Positions 57,511-64,000 of a DNA stretch of 64,000 bases are shown piece by piece. Each line of letters starts with the position of its first letter. The first letter of the stretch is position 1. The notes under the pieces are model-generated. The model was not told where the DNA came from. It ran no database searches and worked only from the letters and a program-made list of their open reading frames with translations. The position numbers and the translations under genes were made by a program. The DNA is from Streptomyces neyagawaensis (GTDB lineage Bacteria; Actinomycetota; Actinomycetes; Streptomycetales; Streptomycetaceae): the NCBI RefSeq assembly GCF_023516595.1, contig NZ_JAMGBG010000011.1, positions 186,001 through 250,000 on the forward strand, read 5' to 3'.

Positions 57511-58980
57511 TCACTCGTCGATCGCGGCCCCGAACTGCGCGTCCACGTGCGGCGCCCCGAGGGAACCGGCGTTGTACGTCCACGACCCGGAGGCCGTGAC
57601 ACCGCCCGTACCCGCGGAGAACACCCAGATGTGGCCGTCGCCGGTGTTCTCACCGGGAGCGGCGGCCAGCAGCCCGAAGCGGCCGTCGCGGTTCGGGTCG
57701 GTCAGCCGCACCTGGGCTCCCCACTTGTCGCCCTTCTCGGCGGCCCCCGGCACGTCCGCCGAGTTCTGGTCCCACGACTTCGCACCGGACGAGGTCAGCC
57801 CGGACGCCGATCCGCGCAGCACCCACACGGCGCCCGCGTCCTGGACGGTGCCGATGTCCTCGCCCGCCGCACCGATCGCCACATCCGCGTAGCCGTCGCC
57901 GTCGGTGTCCGCCACCGACAGGTCCGAGCCCCAGCCGTCACCGGGCTCCGCCACACCGGGCACCCCGGGGGAGTCCTGCACCCACCAGTCCGGCTCCTCC
58001 GCGGGCCCGTCGGGACCGCCGAGCCGCACCCCGACCAGACCGCCGGCCATCGTCTCGCCGTACGCGTCGTCCGGGGAGTGCGGTTCGCCGGTGACCAGGT
58101 CGTCGTAACCGTCCTTGTTGAGGTCGCCGGAGGCCGCCACCGGCCCGCCGCGCAGGTCACGCTCGTACTTCAGCCCGTCGGCGTTCCCCGACAGATAGGC
58201 GGACCAGCCGTACCCCGGTTCGTCACCCACGCTCAGGCCCGACACGACGAGGTCGGCGAAGCCGTTCTTGTCGTAGTCGCCGGTGGTCAGGGACTTGGGC
58301 TGGATACGGCGGGGCTCGGCCTGCGTGGCGATCCGCTGCGTGGACTCCCGGCGCAGGGAGCTCGCCTTCGAGGCGTCGTACGCGAAGAGTTCCACGTCGT
58401 ACCCGTCCAGGACGGCGAGGAGGTCGCCTTCGGTCTCGGCCGTGAACCGGGCCGCGGCCAGCCCCAGACCGAACCGCTCACCGGCGGTGGGCTCCTCGGT
58501 CTCCAACCAACTGCTCGCGGCACCGCTGAGCCCCGACTTCGACCCCCACAGGACGGCCACACCGCCCGCGTCCTTCACGCTGCCGAGGTCCTCGCCGGGA
58601 ATGCCGACGATCGCGTCGTCGAACCCGTCGCCGTCGAGGTCACCGGTCGCGACCGCCTTGCCGAAGCCGTCGCCCGCCTCGGCGGCGCCCGCGACCCCCG
58701 CCGTCGACTGGCTGAACACGGCCGCACCGCTCGTGCCGATGCCCTTGGCGGAGCCGTACTGCACCGTCACCAGCCCGGCCCCGCTCTTGCCGCTGACGGT
58801 CGCACCCGGCGCGCCGACCAGCACGTCCTCGTACCCGTCACCGTTGAAGTCGCTGTTGCGGTCACTGGCCCGCGTACTGCCCGGCACCCCGGCGTATGCC
58901 GACGGAGCGGCGACGATCGCGGCGCCCGAGACGAGAAGGAATGTCGCCGCGGCGAGAGCGGTCGAACGGTTCTTGCGCAT
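57511..58980 (-). CDS. secreted FG-GAP repeat (integrin-alpha-like) protein
   Basis: A 489-aa protein, start ATG 58978-58980, with a signal peptide (MRKNRSTALAAATFLLVSGA). About six or seven FG-GAP beta-propeller repeats follow, with Ca-binding DxDxDGxxD loops: DFNGDGYEDVLVGAPG, DLDGDGFDDAIVGIPGED, DYDKNGFADLVVSG, DLNKDGYDDLVTGEP, DTDGDGYADVAIGAAGED and DPNRDGRFGLLAAAPGE. Length and order are typical of the large Streptomyces FG-GAP family, thought to be extracellular; the function is not known. Confidence 0.93.
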   Translation of the reverse strand: MRKNRSTALAAATFLLVSGAAIVAAPSAYAGVPGSTRASDRNSDFNGDGYEDVLVGAPGATVSGKSGAGLVTVQYGSAKGIGTSGAAVFSQSTAGVAGAAEAGDGFGKAVATGDLDGDGFDDAIVGIPGEDLGSVKDAGGVAVLWGSKSGLSGAASSWLETEEPTAGERFGLGLAAARFTAETEGDLLAVLDGYDVELFAYDASKASSLRRESTQRIATQAEPRRIQPKSLTTGDYDKNGFADLVVSGLSVGDEPGYGWSAYLSGNADGLKYERDLRGGPVAASGDLNKDGYDDLVTGEPHSPDDAYGETMAGGLVGVRLGGPDGPAEEPDWWVQDSPGVPGVAEPGDGWGSDLSVADTDGDGYADVAIGAAGEDIGTVQDAGAVWVLRGSASGLTSSGAKSWDQNSADVPGAAEKGDKWGAQVRLTDPNRDGRFGLLAAAPGENTGDGHIWVFSAGTGGVTASGSWTYNAGSLGAPHVDAQFGAAIDE

Positions 58981-59202
58981 GAGCGGCTCCCTGGAGAAGA
59001 AACGGCCGGGCAGCGCGGGGGTGTCCGGAAAGGGCCCGTTCCTTGTCCGGCGCCCTGTTTGACACCTCGTGGGGTACGAGGGTTGTACGGCGTCGACGGA
59101 CTCGTCCGGGACGGGGCGTCGAGGGCCGAGCGCCGACGCGTCGGGATCTCGCCGGGCGCTCGCCCTGATTTCCCTGAGGGCGGAACTCCGCGCCCTTCCC
59201 GT

Positions 59203-59230
59203 CCCGTTCAGGACTTCTAGGCTGAACGGG
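59203..59230. promoter_or_regulatory. perfect inverted repeat CCCGTTCAG-N10-CTGAACGGG at the popR start
   Basis: Nine-bp arms (59203-59211 and 59222-59230) end on the first base of the GTG start codon. A TAGGCT (59218-59223) inside it could be the -10 box, which would make the transcript leaderless. A protein bound here would block popR initiation, so autoregulation or control by a ClgR-like protein is plausible. Confidence 0.5.
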
Positions 59231-59730
59231 TGAGCCAACACGCGTCGAACGAAGCCCGCGTCATCCCGCTGCGCCCGGCGACGGCCACCACGGCCCGCCC
59301 GCCCCAGCAGCAGCGGACCCGCCCGGCCCCCGGCCCCGCCCCGGCAGCGAGCCCCGCCCCCGGCACCCCGCCCGTGAGGGAACCCCTCTGGCGGGACCTC
59401 GTCGGCGACGTGCTCCGGCGCGAGCGGCGCGCCCAGGAACGCACCCTGAAGGAGGTGGCCGACGCGGCACGGATCTCCATGCCGTACCTCTCGGAGGTGG
59501 AGCGCGGCCGCAAGGAAGCGTCCTCCGAGGTCCTCGCGGCCGCCGCCCAGGCCCTCGGCCTGAGCCTGGGCGACCTGTTGTCGCTGGCCGCGGACGAACT
59601 GACGCGCCGTACGACCACCTCGCTGAGGCGCCGTACAGCCACGTCGGTGACACGCCGGACCTCCACGTCCTCGACGCGCCGCGCGACGACCACCGGCTCC
59701 CCGCACAACGGCCTCTGCCTGGTGGCCTGA
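59230..59730 (+). CDS. popR: PopR/ClgR-type transcriptional activator of clpP genes
   Basis: A 166-aa protein, start GTG 59230. After a Pro/Ala-rich N-terminus, residues 50-120 form the HTH: LVGDVLRRERRAQERTLKEV, ADAARISMPYLSEVERGRKE, VLAAAAQALGLSLGDLLSLA. This is the ClgR/PopR group. The C-terminus ends NGLCLVA, a hydrophobic-Ala tail like the degron through which ClpP1P2 is known to degrade PopR and ClgR. It converges on clpP3-clpP4, whose promoter region carries a PopR-type palindrome. The Thr/Arg-rich stretch RRTTTSLRRRTATSVTRRTS before the tail is a notable imperfect repeat. Confidence 0.88.
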   Translation: MSQHASNEARVIPLRPATATTARPPQQQRTRPAPGPAPAASPAPGTPPVREPLWRDLVGDVLRRERRAQERTLKEVADAARISMPYLSEVERGRKEASSEVLAAAAQALGLSLGDLLSLAADELTRRTTTSLRRRTATSVTRRTSTSSTRRATTTGSPHNGLCLVA

Positions 59731-59742
59731 AGCGACCGGCGA

Positions 59743-59775
59743 CCCCGCGCCCCCGCGCTCCTCGGGGGCGCGGGG
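59743..59775. terminator. strong hairpin terminator between popR and clpP4
   Basis: Perfect 13-bp arms CCCCGCGCCCCCG (59743-59755) and CGGGGGCGCGGGG (59763-59775) with a 7-nt loop, 12 nt after popR and 38 nt from the end of clpP4. Confidence 0.88.
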
Positions 59776-59813
59776 AGCCACGCCGACGGGACCCTTCCGG
59801 CCCGCCTTGCCCC

Positions 59814-60410
59814 TCACACCCCCCGTCGACGCAGCACCTCGTCGGCCAGGCCGTACGCCACCGCCTCCGCCGCCGTGAACACCTTGTCGCGGTCCATGTC
59901 GGCCCGCAGGTCCGCCACGTCATGGTGGGTGTGCCGGGCCAGCACCTCCTCGACCTGGGCGCGGATCCGCGCCATCTCCTTGGCCTGGAGGGCGAGGTCC
60001 GACACCGTTCCTCGGCTGCCCCCGCTGGCCGGCTGCCCCAGCAGCAGGCGCGCGTGCTCCAGCACATACCGCCGCCCCGGGTCCCCGCCCGCGAGCAGCA
60101 CCGCCGCCGTGGACGCCGCCTGCCCCACACAGACCGTCGAGATCGGAGCCCGCACGAACGACATCGTGTCGTAGATCGCCATCAGCGAAGTGAACGATCC
60201 GCCCGGCGAGTTGATGTAGATCGCGATCTCGCTCTCCGGCGCCGACGCCTCCAGGTGCAGCAGCTGCGCGATGACGACGTTCGCCACCCCGTCGTCGATC
60301 TCCGTGCCCAGGAAGATGATCCGCTCGGACAGCAGCCGGCTGTACACGTCGTACGACCGCTCGCCCTGCGGGGTCCGCTCCACCACGTTCGGAATCGTGT
60401 ACGTCCCCAT
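59814..60410 (-). CDS. clpP4: ClpP4-type protease subunit lacking the catalytic His
   Basis: A 198-aa ClpP-fold protein, start ATG 60408-60410, sharing one base with the clpP3 stop (TGATG). The nucleophile Ser is at residue 100 ([17 protein letters not shown]) and the acidic residue in [16 protein letters not shown]. The segment that should read like MMHQP is [10 protein letters not shown]: Gly125 (codon 60036-60038) replaces the catalytic His. This subunit should be inactive alone and act as a structural partner of ClpP3 in a mixed tetradecamer. Operon and order match clpP3-clpP4 of other Streptomyces. Confidence 0.92.
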   Translation of the reverse strand: MGTYTIPNVVERTPQGERSYDVYSRLLSERIIFLGTEIDDGVANVVIAQLLHLEASAPESEIAIYINSPGGSFTSLMAIYDTMSFVRAPISTVCVGQAASTAAVLLAGGDPGRRYVLEHARLLLGQPASGGSRGTVSDLALQAKEMARIRAQVEEVLARHTHHDVADLRADMDRDKVFTAAEAVAYGLADEVLRRRGV

Positions 60411-61066
60411 CACTGCAGTCCCATCCGTCGCCGGGAGGCGGCCGGGCGGACGTCGTCGAGCGACTCGACGACCCGGTCGACCATCCCGTACTCCCTCGCC
60501 TGCTCGGCCGTGAACCAGCGGTCCCGGTCGCCGTCCCTGGCGATCGTCTCCGGGGTCTGGCCGGTGTGCTCCGCGGTGATCCGCTCGATGGCCCGCTTGG
60601 TGAACTCCAGGTTCTCCGCCTGGATCTCGATGTCGGCGGCGGTGCCCCCGATGCCCGCCGACGGCTGGTGCATCATGATCCGCGCGTTGGGCAGCGCGAA
60701 CCGCTTGCCGCGCGTGCCCACGGTCAGCAGGAACTGGCCCATGCTCGCCGCGAAGCCCATGACGAGGGTCGACACGTCGTTCGGGATCAGCCGCATCGTG
60801 TCGTAGATGGCGAGCCCCGCCGTCACCGAACCGCCGGGACTGTTGATGTACAGGCTGATGTCGGTGCGGGGGTCCTCCGCCGACAGCAGCAGCAACTGCG
60901 CGCAGACCCGGTTGGCGGATACCTCGTCGACCTGGGTGCCGAGAAACACGATCCGCTGCCCGAGCAGTTGCGCGGCGAGATGGTCGTCGAAGCGGGAGGG
61001 AGGGGTGTCGCCCTCCTCCGCGCGCGGGGCGAGCGACGGGGCCCGGCCGGTGATCAGGGGAGCCAT
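60410..61066 (-). CDS. clpP3: ClpP3-type ATP-dependent protease proteolytic subunit
   Basis: A 218-aa protein. The ATG at 61064-61066 has GGAGG six nt upstream; an open frame extends to 61183 but passes through the PopR operator. A complete catalytic triad is visible: Ser108 in [15 protein letters not shown], His133 in [14 protein letters not shown], Asp in [16 protein letters not shown]. The handle region and [17 protein letters not shown] are typical. With ClpP4 it forms the second Clp proteolytic core of Streptomyces, normally silent and switched on by PopR when ClpP1P2 is missing. Confidence 0.93.
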   Translation of the reverse strand: MAPLITGRAPSLAPRAEEGDTPPSRFDDHLAAQLLGQRIVFLGTQVDEVSANRVCAQLLLLSAEDPRTDISLYINSPGGSVTAGLAIYDTMRLIPNDVSTLVMGFAASMGQFLLTVGTRGKRFALPNARIMMHQPSAGIGGTAADIEIQAENLEFTKRAIERITAEHTGQTPETIARDGDRDRWFTAEQAREYGMVDRVVESLDDVRPAASRRRMGLQ

Positions 61067-61146
61067 GCATCCTCCAGGTGAGTGCTGCGGCCACCGTGGC
61101 CGCCTGCCTTCACTCTTCCCGGAGACCGCCTCCCACCTGGACTTTC

Positions 61147-61161
61147 TCTGCCCGCGGCAGA
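61147..61161. promoter_or_regulatory. PopR-type operator upstream of clpP3
   Basis: TCTGCC-CGC-GGCAGA (61147-61161) lies 81 nt upstream of clpP3. It is the inner 15 bp of the palindrome I recall as published for PopR binding at clpP3-clpP4 in S. lividans (TTCTGCCCGCGGCAGAA); only the outermost pair differs here. Confidence 0.8.
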
Positions 61162-61287
61162 TTCGCCGACAGCAGAGCCGCACCGGTTTCGCGGCGCGCC
61201 GCGAGATGGGTGCCCGCGCCGCCGATGAGTTTCCGCATCAGGATCGGTCGACAGGGGTGACGACACATCCCGCCCGAGGAGGCGCAC

Positions 61288-61770
61288 ATGTCCAGCGACG
61301 GTTTCACCACCTGCCTGTGGTTCGACGGCCAGGCCGAGGAAGCGGCCGCCCACTACGTCTCGATCTTCAAGAACTCCCGGCTGGGCCGGGTCACCCACTA
61401 CCCCGAGGGCGCGCCGCTTCCGGCCGGGACCGTCCTCACCGTGGAATTCGTGGCCAACGGCCAGCGGTTCCTCGCCCTCAACGGCGGCCCTCAGTACAAG
61501 TTCACCGAGGCCATCTCCTTCCAGGTCTTCTGCGCGGACCAGGACGAGGTCGACCACTACTGGAACAAGCTGACCGAGGACGGCGGCGAGCCGGGCCCCT
61601 GCGGGTGGCTCAAGGACAGGTTCGGGGTGTCCTGGCAGGTCATCCCCACCCGGCTGATGGAGATGATCAGCGACCCCGACCCGCAGCGGGCGTCCCGCGC
61701 GAACGCGGCGATGATGTCGATGGGCAAACTGGACATCGCCGCCCTGGAGAAGGCGTACGCGGGCGATTGA
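61288..61770 (+). CDS. PhnB-like VOC protein (3-demethylubiquinone methyltransferase-like fold)
   Basis: A 160-aa protein, start ATG 61288 preceded by CGAGGAGGCG. It follows the PhnB/YjdN pattern: TTCLWFDGQAEEAAAHYVSI, FKNSRLGRVTHYPEGAP, TVEFVANGQRFLALNGGPQY, FQVFCADQDEVDHYWNKLTE, GWLKDRFGVSWQVIPTRLME. The fold is of the glyoxalase/VOC type; despite the common name no methyltransferase function is shown. It is divergent from clpP3, but nothing suggests shared control. Confidence 0.92.
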   Translation: MSSDGFTTCLWFDGQAEEAAAHYVSIFKNSRLGRVTHYPEGAPLPAGTVLTVEFVANGQRFLALNGGPQYKFTEAISFQVFCADQDEVDHYWNKLTEDGGEPGPCGWLKDRFGVSWQVIPTRLMEMISDPDPQRASRANAAMMSMGKLDIAALEKAYAGD

Positions 61771-61778
61771 CGCCCTCC

Positions 61779-61794
61779 CCTGCCCGGGGGCAGG
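61779..61794. terminator. hairpin terminator after the PhnB-like gene
   Basis: Arms CCTGCC (61779-61784) and GGCAGG (61789-61794) with a CGGG loop, 8 nt after the stop codon at 61768-61770. Confidence 0.65.
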
Positions 61795-61810
61795 AGATTC
61801 CGGTCCGTAC

Positions 61811-61855
61811 CTCCCCCAAGCTCTCGGCTTCGCTCGAGCAAGGGGGACCCCCATC
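61811..61855. repeat. Streptomyces-type intergenic hairpin repeat
   Basis: The segment runs CTCCCCC-AAGCTCTCGGCTTCGCTCGAGC-AAGGGGGACCCCCATC. The complement of 26128-26169 reads CTCCCCC-ACGCTCGGCTGCGCTCGCGC-GGGGGCACCCCCATC, so the two are clearly the same repeat family. It sits between convergent genes, as does the other copy. Confidence 0.75.
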
Positions 61856-61908
61856 GCGGTACCACCTCGGGTTCCTGTTTCACGGGCCACTGCCGACCGG
61901 TGAGACAC

Positions 61909-61928
61909 CTCCACCCTGAAGGGTGGAG
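61909..61928. terminator. hairpin before the end of the SGNH gene
   Basis: Perfect 8-bp arms CTCCACCC (61909-61916) and GGGTGGAG (61921-61928) with a TGAA loop, in the gap between convergent genes. Confidence 0.65.
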
Positions 61929-62003
61929 CACTGGGCAAGAGTTCGGTAGCGACCGGCGCCCGAGCGGCGGACCCGCCAGGGCCAGGACAGTCCGGCGGCC
62001 GGG

Positions 62004-62915
62004 CTAGGACCGCGCCTCGGCGATGGCCCGGGTGATCTCCCGGGCCATCCGCGTGACCCCGGGGGAGCGCACCGGGCACGGCCGCGGCTTCGACGTCGTC
62101 GGGGCCAGGCAGAAGTGCAGCAGGTCCTTGTCGTGGTGGACGGCCGTGCGGCCCCGGTCCGGCTGGGTGCAGTAGCCGTCGTGTGTGCGCTCGTACGCGG
62201 TGCAGGGCAGGTACTGCGCCCATGTGTAGCGCCCGGACGCCGGGCTCACGGCCTTGCCCGCGTCGGCGACGAGGTCACCGGAGGCCCCCGCCTGCTTCTC
62301 ATAGAGCGCGTTCACCCGGCGGACCCGGTCCGGGGTCATCGGGTCCGGCCCCTGGAGCACCCACACGATGGTCGGCCGATGTGTGCCGCCCGCCCCCGCG
62401 ATCTGGTCGGTGAGGCGCTCGGCCGCGGCCGCGTACCGGGAGAAGTACTCGGCGCGGTCCTCGCCGTAGGTGACGCCGTCCATGCACGGCGTGTAGTCCC
62501 ACGCGTTGCCCCAGAACTGCAGCACCACGTAGTCCGGGCGCAGCCGTCGCACCAGCGCCGCCGCCTTGTCCGCGGCCGGCACGAGCGACCGGTCGGCGGT
62601 GCCCTCCAGATAGTCGCACAGGGTCGTACCGGAGTAGGGGACGGCCGTGTACCGGGCGTGCAGTTCGTCCTTCAGCAGGTCGCCGAGGACTTTCTGGTTC
62701 TCCGTGGCGATCGAGTCCCCGAGGTACAGCACCTCGGGCGCGGGCTTCGCGGCGGGCGTGCCCGGGGAGGCGGTGGCCGCCCGCTGTCGTGTGGTCGGCG
62801 ACGCGTCCGGGGCCGAGGGCGCCTCGTCCGGGGGCGACTGCGGATCCCCGCACCCGCCGAGCAGCAGCGCGGACAGCACCGCCCCCGCCACTCCCATCCT
62901 CCACGGCTTGCGCAT
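62004..62915 (-). CDS. SGNH/GDSL-hydrolase-like lipoprotein
   Basis: A 303-aa protein. The ATG at 62913-62915 begins a lipoprotein signal (MRKPWRMGVAGAVLSALLLG) with lipobox LLGGC; an open frame extends to 62996 without a signal. A Pro/Ala/Thr linker leads to the hydrolase domain: block I VLYLGDSIATENQKVLGD (catalytic Ser in GDS), an Asn in VVLQFWGNAWDYTPC, and a C-terminal DxxH-type region ADKDLLHFCLAP-like (HDKDLLHF). Probably a surface esterase or acetyl hydrolase; the substrate is unknown. Confidence 0.85.
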   Translation of the reverse strand: MRKPWRMGVAGAVLSALLLGGCGDPQSPPDEAPSAPDASPTTRQRAATASPGTPAAKPAPEVLYLGDSIATENQKVLGDLLKDELHARYTAVPYSGTTLCDYLEGTADRSLVPAADKAAALVRRLRPDYVVLQFWGNAWDYTPCMDGVTYGEDRAEYFSRYAAAAERLTDQIAGAGGTHRPTIVWVLQGPDPMTPDRVRRVNALYEKQAGASGDLVADAGKAVSPASGRYTWAQYLPCTAYERTHDGYCTQPDRGRTAVHHDKDLLHFCLAPTTSKPRPCPVRSPGVTRMAREITRAIAEARS

Positions 62916-63035
62916 GCGCGACTCCCGCCCCGGCCACCGAAACGGCTCACCAGGCAAGCACAGCCCGGCACAAGGCGGAAGCCCTTCATCGGCCACGAGG
63001 GCGCCCGGCCTGCCGGACGCCCCCGCACGCTCACC

Positions 63036-63710
63036 TCACGGCGTCATACCGCCCGAGCACGCGGCACCCGGCTCCGGCGTCTGCTCGCCCTGCACGTACT
63101 TGTCGAGGAACTTCTGCACCCGCGGGTCGGACGCCTTGTCCACCTTCAGCTGGTGCTCCCACGCGCTCAGCACGATCGGCGACGACTGGTCCTCGTACGG
63201 GCTCATGAAGGTGTACGACGTCTTCTTCACGAGGTCGGACAGCGACTCGACGTCCGCCTTCGCCGCCTTGTCGTTGTACGTCACCCACACCGCGCCGTGC
63301 TCCAGCCCGTGCACCGCGTTCTCGTTCGGCACGGCCTTGGTGTACACCTGCTTGTCGCAGTTCACCCACACCTGGTTGTGGTCGCCGCCCACCGGGGGGC
63401 TCATCTTGTAGTCCACGGTCCCGTTGACGTGGTTCTGGGTGAGCTTCGACCAGCTCTTCACGCCGTCGACCGGCGCGGCCTTCGCCTCTTCCTTGTCCTG
63501 CGCGGCGTCGATCAGGAACCAGCCGCCGCCGACGAGCCCGGCGAGGATCACCGTGGTGACGCCGAGCGTGAGCAGACGCATCCGCCGCTCACGGGCCTGC
63601 TCGGCCTTGCGTATCTCCTCGACGCGGGCGCGCCGCGCCGCCTCCCTGTTCTTGCCGCTCTCCTTGTTGCCCTTGGGGTTCTTGCCGGTCTTCGCCTTGG
63701 ATGTGGCCAC
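63036..63710 (-). CDS. DUF3105 membrane-anchored protein
   Basis: A 224-aa protein, start ATG 63708-63710. A very basic cytoplasmic N-terminus (Lys/Arg/Gln-rich, residues 1-45) is followed by one membrane segment (LLTLGVTTVILAGLVGGGWF) and an outside domain with the DUF3105 pattern: SPPVGGDHNQVWVNCDKQVY, ENAVHGLEHGAVWVTYNDKA, TSYTFMSPYEDQSSPIVLSAW, and a last Cys in PGAACSGG. Two conserved His in VHGLEHGAVW may bind metal. The function of the family is not known. Confidence 0.92.
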   Translation of the reverse strand: MATSKAKTGKNPKGNKESGKNREAARRARVEEIRKAEQARERRMRLLTLGVTTVILAGLVGGGWFLIDAAQDKEEAKAAPVDGVKSWSKLTQNHVNGTVDYKMSPPVGGDHNQVWVNCDKQVYTKAVPNENAVHGLEHGAVWVTYNDKAAKADVESLSDLVKKTSYTFMSPYEDQSSPIVLSAWEHQLKVDKASDPRVQKFLDKYVQGEQTPEPGAACSGGMTP

Positions 63711-63801
63711 GGGATGTCCCTCTCCCCGCCGTGCCCTCCCGGGGCAGGCGGTGCTGCGAGTCGTCTTCGGTGTCTCGGGTGCGGCGCGGCGGCCTGGGGC
63801 G

Positions 63802-63954
63802 CTTCTGATGGATCTCCGCGGGAGAAGGAGCGGCGTCCGGTGCGTGCTCTCGGCGTGCCGCGCGGAAGCCCTCGTACTGGATGTACTTGGGCTTTCGCGC
63901 GGTGCGGCGAGAGGGCGTGCCGGGCGTCGCGACGCCGCGGAGATCCATCAGAAG
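63802..63954. repeat. MITE-like segment with 20-bp perfect terminal inverted repeats
   Basis: The ends 63802-63821 and 63935-63954 are perfect inverted copies of 20 bp (CTTCTGATGG then ATCTCCGCGG), enclosing 113 bp. The segment lies between the 3' end of the gene at the right edge and the DUF3105 gene, of whose promoter it may be part. No clear target-site duplication flanks it, so it may instead be a long-range stem. Confidence 0.6.
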
Positions 63955-63958
63955 GGCC

Positions 63959-64000
63959 CTAGACGCGGAGCAACTGCAGGACGTGGAGGTCGGGCGGACG
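63959..64000 (-). CDS. C-terminal end of an unidentified protein
   Basis: The last 13 codons plus a TAG stop (63959-63961) of a leftward gene that enters from the right edge; the peptide is RPPDLHVLQLLRV. GC-biased codon use supports coding. It is too short to identify. The stop is 5 nt from the right arm of the 20-bp inverted repeat. Confidence 0.5.
   Translation of the reverse strand, partial: RPPDLHVLQLLRV

Noticed and set aside
63589..63948. A 119-codon minus-strand open frame beginning in the right inverted repeat
   Set aside because: It overlaps the start of the DUF3105 gene in another frame and has no ribosome-binding site. A short stretch (KPKYIQYEGFRAARREH) looks protein-like, so a decayed gene cannot be fully excluded.

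Overview
The window is very GC-rich, gene-dense actinobacterial chromosome and almost certainly Streptomyces. The support is codon bias with G or C at third positions, many GTG and some TTG starts, 4-nt stop/start overlaps, a popR-clpP3-clpP4 locus with a PopR-type operator, DUF6777-, DUF3105- and streptophobe-like proteins, and GC-rich hairpin repeats typical of Streptomyces intergenic DNA. I see no rRNA, tRNA, CRISPR array, prophage or intact insertion sequence.

Layout. Bases 1-5.3 kb hold a partial DinB-like gene, two small secreted proteins, a membrane-anchored HTH protein, and a divergent LysR regulator/aldo-keto reductase pair. Bases 5.3-44.8 kb form one large CoA-linked catabolic region. 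On the left it has 3-hydroxybutyryl-CoA dehydrogenase, the fused mutase IcmF, a phthalate-type oxygenase reductase, a thiolase, a histidine phosphatase, an acyl-CoA ligase and an acyl-CoA dehydrogenase. Next come an SDR, a ThuA-like protein, a zinc alcohol dehydrogenase and a ribose-type ABC importer. Two Rieske oxygenase operons follow: one with its own 2Fe-2S ferredoxin and an MDR reductase, the other with an SDR, a PEP-swivel-domain protein and a small monooxygenase. A complete E1-alpha/E1-beta/E2 2-oxoacid dehydrogenase set without E3 and a divergent pair of TetR regulators come after. The region ends with a leftward operon of enoyl-CoA hydratase, an unknown 210-aa protein, a PPDK-like protein, an acyl-CoA dehydrogenase, an OB-fold protein and a thiolase-like aldolase, plus a divergent acyl-CoA dehydrogenase.

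How the parts may fit. The importer would bring in a substrate, the Rieske enzymes oxidise it, the ligase and acyl-CoA dehydrogenases start side-chain beta-oxidation, the thiolase-like/OB-fold pair may cleave a C-C bond, and IcmF with 3-hydroxybutyryl-CoA dehydrogenase and thiolase would feed C4-CoA units to acetyl-CoA. Two PEP-enzyme-like proteins and a phosphatase hint at a phosphorylated intermediate. A degenerate 6-11-6 motif (core ACTG-N11-CAGT) recurs in about ten promoter regions of this stretch, which suggests one TetR-controlled regulon. The substrate is unknown to me; this region is the best candidate for an undescribed system.

The right part (45-64 kb) is more ordinary Streptomyces content: an FHA-FHA-ABC transporter with a Thr-repeat protein and a Ser/Thr kinase; two related His-rich membrane proteins next to a cysteine-synthase-like enzyme and an MFS exporter; a streptophobe protein; DUF6777; a secreted FG-GAP protein; popR with clpP3-clpP4 (ClpP4 lacks the catalytic His); a PhnB-like protein; an SGNH lipoprotein; and a DUF3105 protein. 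All calls come from reading sequence by eye, with no database search.
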